NCBI GenBank assembly: GCA_022792535.1 | Contig: JAAWBG010000056.1 | Coordinates: forward strand, 1-64,000 | DNA from: Lachnospiraceae bacterium | GTDB taxonomy: Bacteria; Bacillota; Clostridia; Lachnospirales; Lachnospiraceae | DNA: 64,000 nt | Direction of reading: 5' to 3' | Part shown: positions 25,144 to 34,146 of the stretch, one piece after another | Layout: every line of letters begins with the position of its first letter | How positions within the stretch are numbered: position 1 is the first letter of the stretch | Program-made: the position numbers and the translations under genes | The notes under the pieces: generated by a model | The model's input: only the letters and a program-made list of their open reading frames with translations | What the model was told of the DNA's origin: nothing | Databases searched by the model: none

Positions 25144-27171
25144 ATGAAATTTCTAGCAAACCGAAAACTCGCCACACGTATCAGTATTATCACTACAGCT
25201 ATTACCGTCGCTGGCATGCTGTTACTTTGGCTCGTGGTCTCTGACCGCGTTGTCTCTATGGTAGAAAATAACATTACCAATCAAATGATTGACGCTGTAG
25301 AATCCAGAGCTGCAATCATAAATGATTATGTAACTTCTGCTGAAGAATATATGACAGCCTTTGCATTGAGCAGCGAAGTTCATGATCTTCTTGCAGACCC
25401 AGAAAATCCTGCTCTTTTACAAAAAGGGCAAAAATATACAGAAGATTTTGCTGCAGTAAAAGGTATTTTTGAAGGATTGTACATTGCCACTCCTGATACA
25501 TATGTTCTGACACATACTTCCCAGGAAGCCATTGGAATCACCACCCGGTCCGGCCAGTCATTAGAGGTATTCCAAGATACCATTCTGGCAGAACCGCAGC
25601 TGACAAATCTTGGAATCATGAAATCTCCTGGAACTGGAAGTATGATTATTTCTATGTATTATCCGCTTTTTGATGGCCAAGACTGTATTGGCTACGTAGG
25701 CGCCGGCGTCTATGCCAGCCGGCTAATGGATTCCTTACTAAACTTAAATATTGAAGGTCTGCCTCACAACGAATATGTATTCCTGAACGTAGAAACCGGC
25801 ACTTACCTGTATCATCAGGATGAATCTCTTCTCAATACGGAAACTACTGACAGTGGTTATCAAAAAATCATTCAGAAAATAAAAAAGGAAGGCAATACAC
25901 AGGCAGGTATCTATTCCTATCAGGATGAACATGGTGTAGATCAGCTAGTGGTTTATAAATATCTGGAAGATCGAAACTGGGTTTTTATGGTCCGTGACAA
26001 TACGTCGGAAGTTTACGGAAAAGCAGAAGATATACGTATGACAGTGGGCCTTTTATGCACAGTCGTAACTGTAGCTATCATTCTTGTAACGCTCCTAGTC
26101 CTCTACCGGGAAGGCAAGGAACTTATGATCATGGAAAATGCCATCCATCGTCTTGGAAACCTGGAACTTTCCGCCGATCAGGAATTAAAATCATTTTATA
26201 AACGAACAGATGAAATCGGTATGATTGCACAGACCATTCATCATCTCTGTGATCGCCTAAGAAAGACCATCGAGGATATTGGCCGTATCCTAGGTGAAAT
26301 GGCTGATGGAAATATTGCTGTGGATGTTACGAAAAATGAATCTTATTACATTGGTGATTTCAAAACCCTGGCTGAAAGCCTGAAAAGTATCCGCTCTCAT
26401 CTGACAGACGTCATGCGTAATATCACGCATATTGCAAATCAAGTTGACAGCGGCGCAAATCAGGTATCCGCAGGCGCTCAGGCACTATCCCAGGGAACCA
26501 TACAGCAGGAAGCTTCTATTCAAGGGCTTGTCTCTAATGTTACAGACATTACAGAACAGATTCAAAACAGTGCGATTCGCTGCAACAATGCCAGCGATCT
26601 GATGGAAAAAGCCACTGGTTATGCTGCTGAAGCTGATACAAAGATGGAACAATTGATCATTGCCACCAAAAACATTGATCAATCTTCTGCTCAAATCGGC
26701 AGTATTATAAAAACTATCGAGGATATTGCCTTCCAGACGAATGTTCTGGCTCTAAATGCTTCTATCGAAGCCATGAGAGCCGGCACCTCAGGAAAAGGTT
26801 TTTCCGTTGTATCTGATGAGGTTAGAAGCCTTGCCGCCAGGTCTGCCGAGGCTGCTGGAGATACCAGTACCCTTATCGGCCGCTCTATCCATGATGTAAA
26901 GACAGGAACCGAATCCACAAATCTTGCTATTTCCGCTATGCAGGTTATCAATGAATGTATCCAGTCCCTTAAAATACTGATGGATGAAATTTCACTTGCC
27001 AGCGTTCAGCAGTCAGAAATGATCATCTCTGTGGAGAACAGAATCAAAGAAGTCTCCAAAGTAGTACAGGAAAATTCTGCTGCCGCTGCGGAAAGCGCAG
27101 CTATTTCTAATGAACTGTCTCACCAGGCAAGAACACTAAATCGTCTGATCAGCCAGTTCCGCATTAACTAA
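25144..27171 (+). CDS. Methyl-accepting chemotaxis protein
   Basis: The 675-aa receptor has an N-terminal span (about 13-35), a dCACHE-type extracellular ligand domain (36-300), a second span ([21 protein letters not shown], about 301-322), a HAMP-like linker and a signalling coiled coil with the conserved hairpin tip around [20 protein letters not shown]. It would signal to CheA/CheW. The start ATG follows CAGGGGGAA. It is not next to other chemotaxis genes. Clear family, full length. Confidence 0.94.
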   Translation: MKFLANRKLATRISIITTAITVAGMLLLWLVVSDRVVSMVENNITNQMIDAVESRAAIINDYVTSAEEYMTAFALSSEVHDLLADPENPALLQKGQKYTEDFAAVKGIFEGLYIATPDTYVLTHTSQEAIGITTRSGQSLEVFQDTILAEPQLTNLGIMKSPGTGSMIISMYYPLFDGQDCIGYVGAGVYASRLMDSLLNLNIEGLPHNEYVFLNVETGTYLYHQDESLLNTETTDSGYQKIIQKIKKEGNTQAGIYSYQDEHGVDQLVVYKYLEDRNWVFMVRDNTSEVYGKAEDIRMTVGLLCTVVTVAIILVTLLVLYREGKELMIMENAIHRLGNLELSADQELKSFYKRTDEIGMIAQTIHHLCDRLRKTIEDIGRILGEMADGNIAVDVTKNESYYIGDFKTLAESLKSIRSHLTDVMRNITHIANQVDSGANQVSAGAQALSQGTIQQEASIQGLVSNVTDITEQIQNSAIRCNNASDLMEKATGYAAEADTKMEQLIIATKNIDQSSAQIGSIIKTIEDIAFQTNVLALNASIEAMRAGTSGKGFSVVSDEVRSLAARSAEAAGDTSTLIGRSIHDVKTGTESTNLAISAMQVINECIQSLKILMDEISLASVQQSEMIISVENRIKEVSKVVQENSAAAAESAAISNELSHQARTLNRLISQFRIN

Positions 27172-27202
27172 AGAAAGAAAAAACACAACAGCAGGCTTTA
27201 CA

Positions 27203-27252
27203 GAAGAAACCGGGTGACAGCGATCTTTCCATCGCTGTCACCCGGTTTCTTC
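27203..27252. terminator. Bidirectional terminator between chemoreceptor and purF-like gene
   Basis: A perfect stem of about 23 bp (AGAAGAAACCGGGTGACAGC ... and its complement) with a tetraloop-sized TCTTTCC loop serves both converging genes. Confidence 0.85.
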
Positions 27253-27265
27253 TCCCTATTTTATT

Positions 27266-28672
27266 CTATTCTTTTCCGTTCCAACAATAAGTACAGAGCT
27301 TACATTTATCCAGCCCGGTGGCATCTAACATATCATCCAGCCGATTAAAGTGAAGAGAAGTGAATCCTTGCTCTTTGCGCATCTCTTCCACCATTCTTTC
27401 ATATCGCTCTGTCTCCGGATCTGCATATTCTGCCAAAATCTCTTCTGTTACATTTCCATTCTCCAGTTTGTCAATCACCCGGCGGGAAAATAGATCCATA
27501 TCCGAAGTAGAACGAGAAAAATTCAAATATTTACACCCATATAGGATAGGCGGACAGGCTGGGCGGACGTGCACCTCCATTGCTCCGCTTCGATATAAGA
27601 ATTCCACGGTCTCCCGAAGCTGGGTTCCTCTTACGATAGAATCATCAATCAGAATCATACGCTTGTCCTGAATCAAATCTTTCACTGCCAGAAGTTTCAT
27701 CTTGGCAATCAGATCCCGTTTACTTTGAATCGTTGGCATAAAAGATCTGGGCCAGGTAGGGGTATATTTAATAAAGGGCCTGGTAAATGGTATCCCAGAT
27801 TCATTGGCATATCCAATGGCATGGGGAACGCCAGAATCCGGAACACCTGCCACAATATCTGGTTTCACATCATCTCGCTGAGCCATCTTCTGCCCACAGT
27901 GATAACGCATCTGTTCCACGTTCATTCCCTCATAGGAGCTGGCGGGATATCCATAATAAACCCACAGAAAGGTACAAATCTTCATCTCATTCCCAGGTTC
28001 AGACAAGGTAATGCAGCTCTTATCCGTTACCAGCGCAATTTCCCCTGGTCCCAATTCTTTATAATCAGAATAACCCAAGTTATGGTAAGCAAAATTCTCA
28101 AGAGAGATACAAAAAGCATCCTCTTTTTTCCCGATCACTACCGGCGTTCTGCCATATTGATCTCTTGCAGCATACAGCCCGGCTTGATTCATCAAAATCA
28201 AAGACAAGGACCCTTCCACAGATTCCAATGCATAGCGAATGCCTTCGATTAAATTTTCTTTCTGATTAATCAAAGCCGCCACAAGTTCCGTAGCATTAAT
28301 CTCCCCGCCGCTCTGCTCCATAAAGTGAGAATGGCCTCCTTCAAACAACTGCTGCAGCAACTGATCACTATTATTTATCTTTCCCACTGTAGTAATGGCA
28401 TAAGTCCCATGATGGGATCGTATCATCAATGGCTGAGGCTCATAATCAGAGATACATCCGATCCCAAACCAGCCTTTCATCTCATTGACATCTTTATCAA
28501 ATTTTGTCCGAAAAGGAGAGTTTTCAATATTGTGGATCGCCCGGTTAAAGCCTTTTTCTCCAAGTACTGCCATTCCACCCCGCCTTGTTCCAAGATGGGA
28601 ATGATAATCAACTCCAAAAAACAAATCAAATACACAATCCTGCTGTGATGCAACGCCAAAAAAACCGCCCAT
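27266..28672 (-). CDS. Amidophosphoribosyltransferase-like protein lacking the glutaminase cysteine
   Basis: The 468-aa PurF homologue has an N-terminal Ntn-type domain (LGTRRGGMAVLG, NNSDQLLQQLF) and a C-terminal phosphoribosyltransferase with the PRPP loop MILIDDSIVRGTQLRE near 344. The N-terminus is MGGFFGVASQ, where PurF has a Cys1 nucleophile (MCGI); the glutaminase cannot work by the normal route. The C-terminal CKLCTYC may still hold an Fe-S ligand pair, as in Bacillus PurF. It may act with free ammonia, be regulatory, or transfer another amine. It is likely not the only PurF of the cell. Confidence 0.85.
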   Translation of the reverse strand: MGGFFGVASQQDCVFDLFFGVDYHSHLGTRRGGMAVLGEKGFNRAIHNIENSPFRTKFDKDVNEMKGWFGIGCISDYEPQPLMIRSHHGTYAITTVGKINNSDQLLQQLFEGGHSHFMEQSGGEINATELVAALINQKENLIEGIRYALESVEGSLSLILMNQAGLYAARDQYGRTPVVIGKKEDAFCISLENFAYHNLGYSDYKELGPGEIALVTDKSCITLSEPGNEMKICTFLWVYYGYPASSYEGMNVEQMRYHCGQKMAQRDDVKPDIVAGVPDSGVPHAIGYANESGIPFTRPFIKYTPTWPRSFMPTIQSKRDLIAKMKLLAVKDLIQDKRMILIDDSIVRGTQLRETVEFLYRSGAMEVHVRPACPPILYGCKYLNFSRSTSDMDLFSRRVIDKLENGNVTEEILAEYADPETERYERMVEEMRKEQGFTSLHFNRLDDMLDATGLDKCKLCTYCWNGKE

Positions 28673-28720
28673 TTTTCTATCCTCTTTCTTTCTGTCCTGC
28701 TATCTGCCGTTTCAGGCATT

Positions 28721-28750
28721 ATTATACATGGTTTCTATGGTATTATGCAA
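28721..28750 (-). promoter_or_regulatory. Promoter of the purF-like gene
   Basis: TTGCAT (28745-28750) and TATAAT (28721-28726) are separated by 18 bp, reading leftward into the PurF-like gene, with the -10 element about 50 bp upstream of its ATG. No purine riboswitch was recognised in the short leader. Confidence 0.65.
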
Positions 28751-28913
28751 TCATTTACAGATATATTTTTACAAAAATATGATATGAAATCTTCTGAATT
28801 GCAAGTTAAGCTTTCCATTCCTAAAAAGTTACCGAGTATTCCATCCTAATCCCTTTCTGATTTTAATATGTTATAGTAGTCTCACAATAACATGTATAAG
28901 GAGGAAACTATCT

Positions 28914-30083
28914 ATGAAAAAAAATAACATGTATCATCAATTATACAGATGGATATTTACCATAACTATCTGTTTTATTTTCTGCACTGCAACAGCCTGC
29001 AGCAGCAACAAAGACCAGCAGGAAGATACCAGCCAGCAGGAAGATGCCAACCAGCAGGCAGATACCAGCCAACAGGAAGACACTAATCAGCAGGAAGACA
29101 CTAACCAGCAGGCAGATACTAAGCAACAGGAAGATAACTCTGAGGCTTTTCAAATTACAGATCTGGAAGGTACCCCCTCTGATTACTCCAACAAAGACAA
29201 CTGGATGAAGATTCCAGAGATTACTCATGAAGTGGATACTATTTACTTCTATCCCACCTGTTATCTGGATGAATCAAAAGATGCAAAACCAATCTGCGAC
29301 ATTGACAACAAAAAGGTACAGGACAGAGCCAAGGAGGTTTATGGAAACCAGGGAACCGTTTACGAGGAATCCACCAATGTATTCGTTCCTTTCTATCGGC
29401 AGAGCAATATTTATCAAGTTTATGATATGAGCCAAAAAGAGTTAGAAGAGTACCAGCGAAAAGAACAGCGCACCGATGTCTACGCTGCGTTGGATTACTA
29501 TTTTGAGCATTACAATGAAGGCCGCCCTTTTATCCTGGCAGGACATTCTCAAGGTTCCATTATGACCAAAATTATTTTGGGAGAATACATGCAGGCCCAC
29601 CCAGAATATTATGAGCGCATGGTGGCTGCATACCCCATCGGTTTTTCCATTACGAAAGACTTTCTGGAGGAACATCCTTACCTAAAATTTGCCCAAGGCG
29701 CTGAGGATACTGGAGTAATCGTATCATGGAATACGGAAGGAACAGGAAATAAGGACCAAGATAATCTGGTAGTCGAGCCTGGAGCCATCAGCATTAACCC
29801 CATTAACTGGAAACGAGACGACACTTACGCTGGATTTGAGGAAAATTTAGGCAGCCGCATTTTTAATGAAGAGACAGAAACTTATGAGATTATTCATAAA
29901 CTTGCAGACGCACAGGTAGATACGGAACGGGGAGTTGTAATCTGTACCACAGAAAACACGGAATATTCCCCAGCCGTTCTATTTGGACCTGAAAGCCTGC
30001 ATTCCCATGATTATGACTATTATTATGAAAATCTGCGGGAAAATGTAAAAACAAGAGTAAATGCTTACTTAGAACAGCAATAA
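28914..30083 (+). CDS. DUF3089 lipoprotein, alpha/beta-hydrolase type
   Basis: The 389-aa protein has a hydrophobic leader ending TATAC29S, a plausible lipobox, then a spacer of about nine QQ(E/A)D(T/N) repeats (residues 33-80) and a DUF3089 hydrolase domain with the nucleophile elbow AGHSQGS. The repeats are encoded by near-identical 15-bp units at 29018-29133. It is probably a surface-anchored serine esterase of unknown substrate. AGGAGG precedes the ATG. The stop lies 2 bp from the stop of the convergent glycosylase gene. Confidence 0.82.
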   Translation: MKKNNMYHQLYRWIFTITICFIFCTATACSSNKDQQEDTSQQEDANQQADTSQQEDTNQQEDTNQQADTKQQEDNSEAFQITDLEGTPSDYSNKDNWMKIPEITHEVDTIYFYPTCYLDESKDAKPICDIDNKKVQDRAKEVYGNQGTVYEESTNVFVPFYRQSNIYQVYDMSQKELEEYQRKEQRTDVYAALDYYFEHYNEGRPFILAGHSQGSIMTKIILGEYMQAHPEYYERMVAAYPIGFSITKDFLEEHPYLKFAQGAEDTGVIVSWNTEGTGNKDQDNLVVEPGAISINPINWKRDDTYAGFEENLGSRIFNEETETYEIIHKLADAQVDTERGVVICTTENTEYSPAVLFGPESLHSHDYDYYYENLRENVKTRVNAYLEQQ

Positions 30084-30085
30084 AT

Positions 30086-30685
30086 TCAAAAATCCGCACC
30101 AGTGGGGCCGCCTGGCTTATGGCCCCCTGGAATAAATTCATCCCGCTTTTTCACAATCTCACAGAAATCTTTTTTTGCGCTCTCATATTTCGAAGGATCC
30201 CGCAGAATTGCAGAAGGATGGTATGTGGCGGTCAACGCACAGTCTTTCCGGCAGGTCCAGAGACCATGTTGTCTGGTTATTTTAAAATCCGGCGAGATAA
30301 TGCGCTGAGCAGCCACACGTCCAAGGCAGACAATAATTTTAGGCTTCAAGAGAAAGGTTTCATATTTCAGATAGGGAAAACATGCTTCTTTTTCCTCTTC
30401 CCTTGGATCCCGGTTTCCTGGAGGATGACACTTTAAAATATTGGTAATATAGATTTCTTCTCTGGTCAGCCCGCACTCCTGCAAAAGGCTGTCTAAGATT
30501 TCCCCGGAGCGGCCCACAAATGGTACTCCCTGCTGATCTTCCTGGGCTCCCGGCGCCTCAGCAATCAGCATAATATCCGCCCTATGATTTCCTCTTCCCA
30601 TCACCGGCTGCTGTCTGGTTTGGCTCAGAGGACACTGGGCGCAGCCGGCAATGTGGCTTTCAATGCCATTCCATGTAATTTCCAT
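30086..30685 (-). CDS. Family-4 uracil-DNA glycosylase
   Basis: The 199-aa DNA repair enzyme has the family-4 features: four Fe-S cysteines (GCAQCPLSQ, and downstream NILKCHPPGNRDP and CFPYL), the catalytic-motif region IAEAPGAQED and the C-terminal TYHPSAIL. It removes uracil from DNA. AAGGAG precedes the ATG. The C-terminal Gly-rich tail (PGGHKPGGPTGADF) is unusual and is encoded over a GGGGCC/GGCCCC hairpin. Confidence 0.9.
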   Translation of the reverse strand: MEITWNGIESHIAGCAQCPLSQTRQQPVMGRGNHRADIMLIAEAPGAQEDQQGVPFVGRSGEILDSLLQECGLTREEIYITNILKCHPPGNRDPREEEKEACFPYLKYETFLLKPKIIVCLGRVAAQRIISPDFKITRQHGLWTCRKDCALTATYHPSAILRDPSKYESAKKDFCEIVKKRDEFIPGGHKPGGPTGADF

Positions 30686-30902
30686 AGCATCTCCTTTCCT
30701 TTTCTATATATACATACTGCATCACTTTTTGTATACTATTAGAAATCTTTGACCTTTATCTGGCTTATCCAAAACATTACAACTATTTTGACTCTGTCAC
30801 ACTATCAAACTCAGGGTTAAAATAATAAAAATTTAAGAGGTTTCTTGGCTTTTGAGCCCGTAATTATGAAGGGCAGGTTATCATACACTTTTTTGAAAAT
30901 TT

Positions 30903-30946
30903 AAAAAACCGGAAACTCCGTCCTAGACAGTCCGTTCCCGGTTTTT
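30903..30946. terminator. Terminator downstream of the alcohol dehydrogenase
   Basis: AAAAACCGGaAAC ... GTTcCCGGTTTTT, about a 12-bp stem, with T-tracts on both strands. Confidence 0.75.
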
Positions 30947-30960
30947 CTTTTATCTCAAGG

Positions 30961-31044
30961 CCCTTAAGAGGGCATAGACACTTTCTGATCCCTGATTCCT
31001 TACAGGAAATATCCTGTCACGCCAGCGTGCGGCGTATCTTCCTG
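30961..31044 (+). repeat. CTTATAGGAAA-type hairpin repeat, short copy
   Basis: CCCTTAAGAGGG, then CATAGACACTTT, then CAGGAAATATCCTGTCACG and CCAGCGTG ... CTTCCTG follow the same order as copy 1 (CCCCTC..GAGGGG, GGACACTTT, TAGGAAAG, CGTTAGCGTG, CTTTCCTA). Located between the alcohol dehydrogenase stop and its terminator. Confidence 0.55.
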
Positions 31045-31051
31045 ACTGGAA

Positions 31052-32233
31052 TTAAAAATCAACTTCTGTTCCATAATATGTACAGGTAAACAGTTTTTCC
31101 ATGACAGCCGGGTCAATTTCTCTTGGATTGGAGCCCGTACATGCGTCTCCTACAGCCCGCTCTGCAATACCAGAAACTTTTTCTTTGAACTCATCTTCGT
31201 TGATTCCAAATTCTTTCAGGGTCTTCGGAATGTTGAGTTTTACGTTAAAATCGTCGATTTTTGCACAAAGACTGTTAACCAGGGCTTTCTCTGAGGTTCC
31301 CTCCAGTCCCATTCTGCGGGCAATTTCAGCATAACGTTTTGCTGCGATGGGGTCTTTTGCATTGTACTTAATAACATAGGGCAGATAGATGGCGTTTGCA
31401 CATCCGTGAGGAATATGTCCTGTGGAGAATGCAGCCCCTGTCTTGTGAGCCATGGAATGTACAATTCCAAGAAGGGCATTGGAAAATGCCATGCCGGCCA
31501 GACACTGTGCATAGTGCATCTGCTCTCTTGCATCCATATTGCAGTTATAGGAAGCTGGGAGATAATCCAGCACCATCTCGATTGCCTGAAGCGCAAGGGG
31601 ATCTGTAAAGGAACAGTTCATTGTAGACACATAAGCCTCAATGGCATGGGTCAGCGCATCCATACCGGTATAAGCCACCTGCTTTGGCGGAAGGCCTGCC
31701 ACCAGTTCCGGATCCACAATGGCAACGTCCGGGGTGATGTTAAAATCAGCCAACGGATATTTTACCCCTGTCTGATAATTGGTAATAACGGAAAAAGCCG
31801 TAACTTCTGTTGCAGTTCCGGAAGTTGTGGGAATTGCACAGAATCTTGCTTTCTGTCTCAGCTCCGGGAAGTTAAAGGGAATGCACAGGTCCTCAAAAGT
31901 GGTCTCCGGATATTCATAGAAAGCCCACATTGCCTTGGCAGCGTCAATGGGGGAACCGCCGCCCATGGAAACAATCCAGTCCGGCTCAAAACTGCGCATG
32001 GCCTCTGCGCCCTTCATTACTGTTTCCACAGAAGGGTCTGGCTCCACGCCTTCAAAAAGCTCCACTTCCATTCCTGCCTCTTTCAGATAGTTTACCGCCT
32101 TGTCCAGAAATCCCTGGCGCTTCATGGAACCGCCGCCCACTACAAGGATTGCTTTCTGTCCCTTCAAGTTCTTAAGTTCCTCCAGACAGCCCGATCCGTG
32201 ATAAACATCTCTTGGTAACGTAAATCTTGCCAT
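31052..32233 (-). CDS. Iron-containing alcohol dehydrogenase
   Basis: The 393-aa group III dehydrogenase has the N-terminal NAD-binding GGGSMKRQGFLDK and GGGSPIDAAKAMW motifs and the iron-binding region with DALTHAIEAYVS and HSMAHKTGAAFSTGHIPHGCANAI, carrying the three His and one Asp ligands. It interconverts an alcohol and an aldehyde with NAD(P)H; it resembles butanol/1,3-propanediol dehydrogenases. AAGGAG precedes the ATG. It is the last chromosomal gene before the ICE. Confidence 0.93.
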   Translation of the reverse strand: MARFTLPRDVYHGSGCLEELKNLKGQKAILVVGGGSMKRQGFLDKAVNYLKEAGMEVELFEGVEPDPSVETVMKGAEAMRSFEPDWIVSMGGGSPIDAAKAMWAFYEYPETTFEDLCIPFNFPELRQKARFCAIPTTSGTATEVTAFSVITNYQTGVKYPLADFNITPDVAIVDPELVAGLPPKQVAYTGMDALTHAIEAYVSTMNCSFTDPLALQAIEMVLDYLPASYNCNMDAREQMHYAQCLAGMAFSNALLGIVHSMAHKTGAAFSTGHIPHGCANAIYLPYVIKYNAKDPIAAKRYAEIARRMGLEGTSEKALVNSLCAKIDDFNVKLNIPKTLKEFGINEDEFKEKVSGIAERAVGDACTGSNPREIDPAVMEKLFTCTYYGTEVDF

Positions 32234-32549
32234 AGTCTTCTTCTCCTTTTCTTGTTTTTATGCAACGGTCCAGCTATATATGAACCGAACCTATATACTC
32301 TGTCTATATTTTACGACATTTTTGCTTTATTTACCAGGCTTTTTTATATAATACTTTCATTTGGTAAAAGTAACACTCATCCCGGCAGGCTGTCCCGCAA
32401 ACAGAGAACGCCCCAGCCCGTTGATGTCAAGTTATTGCTACGAACTTTTTTCACTTTTTCAGAGGTCAAAAACCCGCAATCCCGCATAACTTCGTCGTGC
32501 TGATGGTAAATAACTGCTAAGTCACCCGAAAATTGATGGGAAATTATTG
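32234..32549. other. Junction between chromosome and ICE
   Basis: A non-coding gap between the alcohol dehydrogenase start and the last serine recombinase. It holds the alcohol dehydrogenase upstream region (to about 32370) and, nearer the recombinase, three iterations of a motif like A(A/T)TTATTGCTAAG at 32428-32442, 32507-32522 (TAAATAACTGCTAAGT) and 32539-32555. The attachment site is probably here, but the exact crossover cannot be set without an empty-site sequence. Confidence 0.5.
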
Positions 32550-34142
32550 CTAAGTTATTTTTGCCTGACTGTCCTCCTTATCAACACTGAAATTCCATTC
32601 TATCTCAATTCTTTTATCCTTATAAGCATATACCTTTTTAATGAAGGTATCAACTATTTCCTGTGTCAGTACCTCAATATGCGAATACCGGATAATCTGC
32701 CTCATATCCTCCTCTGTCTTCCGGTATTCTTCTTCAAATCCCGCAAGTTTTTCGGCAGTCTCTTCTTCTAATACAGATAAAGAAGACAACTTTTCCGTCA
32801 GTTCTTCCGAGTTATTTTGATATTCTACAGCTGAAAGTTCATTCAGTGCATATTTCTCATACAAAGCATCTTTTTCTGCCTGTGCCTGCTTTTTATCCTG
32901 CCTGCATTCATCCAATTTTTTTCTTAATGCGCAAATACCTGCCTCCTGAAAGGAAAATAGATTCTCTTTCTGTTTCATAGCATTGCCCCGAAGCATCAGC
33001 TCCTTATTTAGCATAAAAAGTACCATTTCTTCCAACACGTCGGCATTTATATAAACACAACATTCTGGTATTTGAAGCAGAGCGTGTTTTCTGCACTCAA
33101 ACCGTCTGTATCTGTTCTTTCCCTGAAGCGGCTTATAGTCTAAAGAATATCCACAGCCACCACAATACAGCTTCCCGGTTAATGGATGTTTCTCTCTGTT
33201 CCGCTTTGTGGAATTTTCTGGTCTGAATATCGAAACCTGTTCAAATATTTCCTCTGAAATCAACGCTTCATGATGGTCAGATATCACTTTCCATTCTTCT
33301 TTCGGTACAGCAAGACGTCTTTTGCTTCCTACTGACTGTGCAACAGATTTCCCATATGTCATTTCGCCAAGGTAAAAACGGTTATTTAAAATTCTTCGAA
33401 TTGCCTGAGCACTCCACGTATGAATTTTTCCATCTTTCTGCACCTTATTCGGGTTACGAATTTGTACAGCTGTCGGTACATTCTCTTCATAAAGCTGTTT
33501 TGCAATCTGTGTACTGCTTTTTCCCTGCAAAGCAAGATGGAATATATAACGCACAATCTCTGCTTCTTTCTCGTTCACTATAACAGCATTTTTTATTTCC
33601 GCACTCTTTTCATATCCAAAAGGAACACAGCCAAAAACATACTCTCCATTTGCACACTTATTTTTAAAAGAGGCCTTGAGCTTTACCGAGATATCTTTGC
33701 TGTACAAGTCATATAAAAGTGTCTGAAATGCTGTATCTATCTCTATGGTGCTTCCCTGATGTTCTCGGCTGTCATAATTATCGTTAAGGGAAATGAAGCG
33801 GATTCCCATAAAAGGAAATATCTGATTCAAATACGTTCCAATTTCGATATAGTCCCTTGAAAAACGGGACATATCTTTTACAATGATACAGCGTATGTTG
33901 TTTGCCTTTACCTCCTTTAATAATTTCTGCATACCCGGTCTTTCCATATTGGTGCCAGAGTAGCCATCATCACTAAATTCCAAAACCTTATACTTTGAAA
34001 GTTCAGAATCGCGATGTATGTATTCTAAAATCTGTTTCCGCTGATTTCCAATACTGTTGCTTTCATTCTGCACAACTCCACCATCACAGAAATCTTTTTT
34101 ATCTTCTAATGATAAACGCAGATACATTGCTACTTTCTCCAT
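32550..34142 (-). CDS. Large serine recombinase 3
   Basis: The 530-aa protein has a resolvase catalytic domain (MYLRLSLEDK with the active Ser, YSGTNMERPGMQKLL, VKDMSRFSRDYIE), a recombinase domain with GKIHTWSAQAIRRILNN, a zinc-ribbon (LYCGGCGYSLDY) and a C-terminal coiled coil. Large serine recombinases integrate and excise ICEs at short att sites. It is the outermost gene of the element and the last of three tandem paralogues, whose frames are 2-4 bp apart. Confidence 0.93.
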   Translation of the reverse strand: MEKVAMYLRLSLEDKKDFCDGGVVQNESNSIGNQRKQILEYIHRDSELSKYKVLEFSDDGYSGTNMERPGMQKLLKEVKANNIRCIIVKDMSRFSRDYIEIGTYLNQIFPFMGIRFISLNDNYDSREHQGSTIEIDTAFQTLLYDLYSKDISVKLKASFKNKCANGEYVFGCVPFGYEKSAEIKNAVIVNEKEAEIVRYIFHLALQGKSSTQIAKQLYEENVPTAVQIRNPNKVQKDGKIHTWSAQAIRRILNNRFYLGEMTYGKSVAQSVGSKRRLAVPKEEWKVISDHHEALISEEIFEQVSIFRPENSTKRNREKHPLTGKLYCGGCGYSLDYKPLQGKNRYRRFECRKHALLQIPECCVYINADVLEEMVLFMLNKELMLRGNAMKQKENLFSFQEAGICALRKKLDECRQDKKQAQAEKDALYEKYALNELSAVEYQNNSEELTEKLSSLSVLEEETAEKLAGFEEEYRKTEEDMRQIIRYSHIEVLTQEIVDTFIKKVYAYKDKRIEIEWNFSVDKEDSQAKIT

Positions 34143-34146
34143 TACT

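Larger units (their letters stand above)
30686..31051. other. Intergenic region with terminator and hairpin repeat
   Basis: No gene is seen. The right part holds a terminator (30903-30946) and a member of the hairpin repeat family (30961-31044); the left part is the upstream region of the glycosylase gene. Confidence 0.6.

Noticed and set aside
27725..28252. 175-codon plus-strand frame
   Set aside because: Shadow of the PurF-like gene, no ribosome site.
31406..32218. 270-codon plus-strand frame opposite the iron alcohol dehydrogenase
   Set aside because: Antisense shadow of a well-defined enzyme gene; Cys/His-rich composition and no ribosome site.
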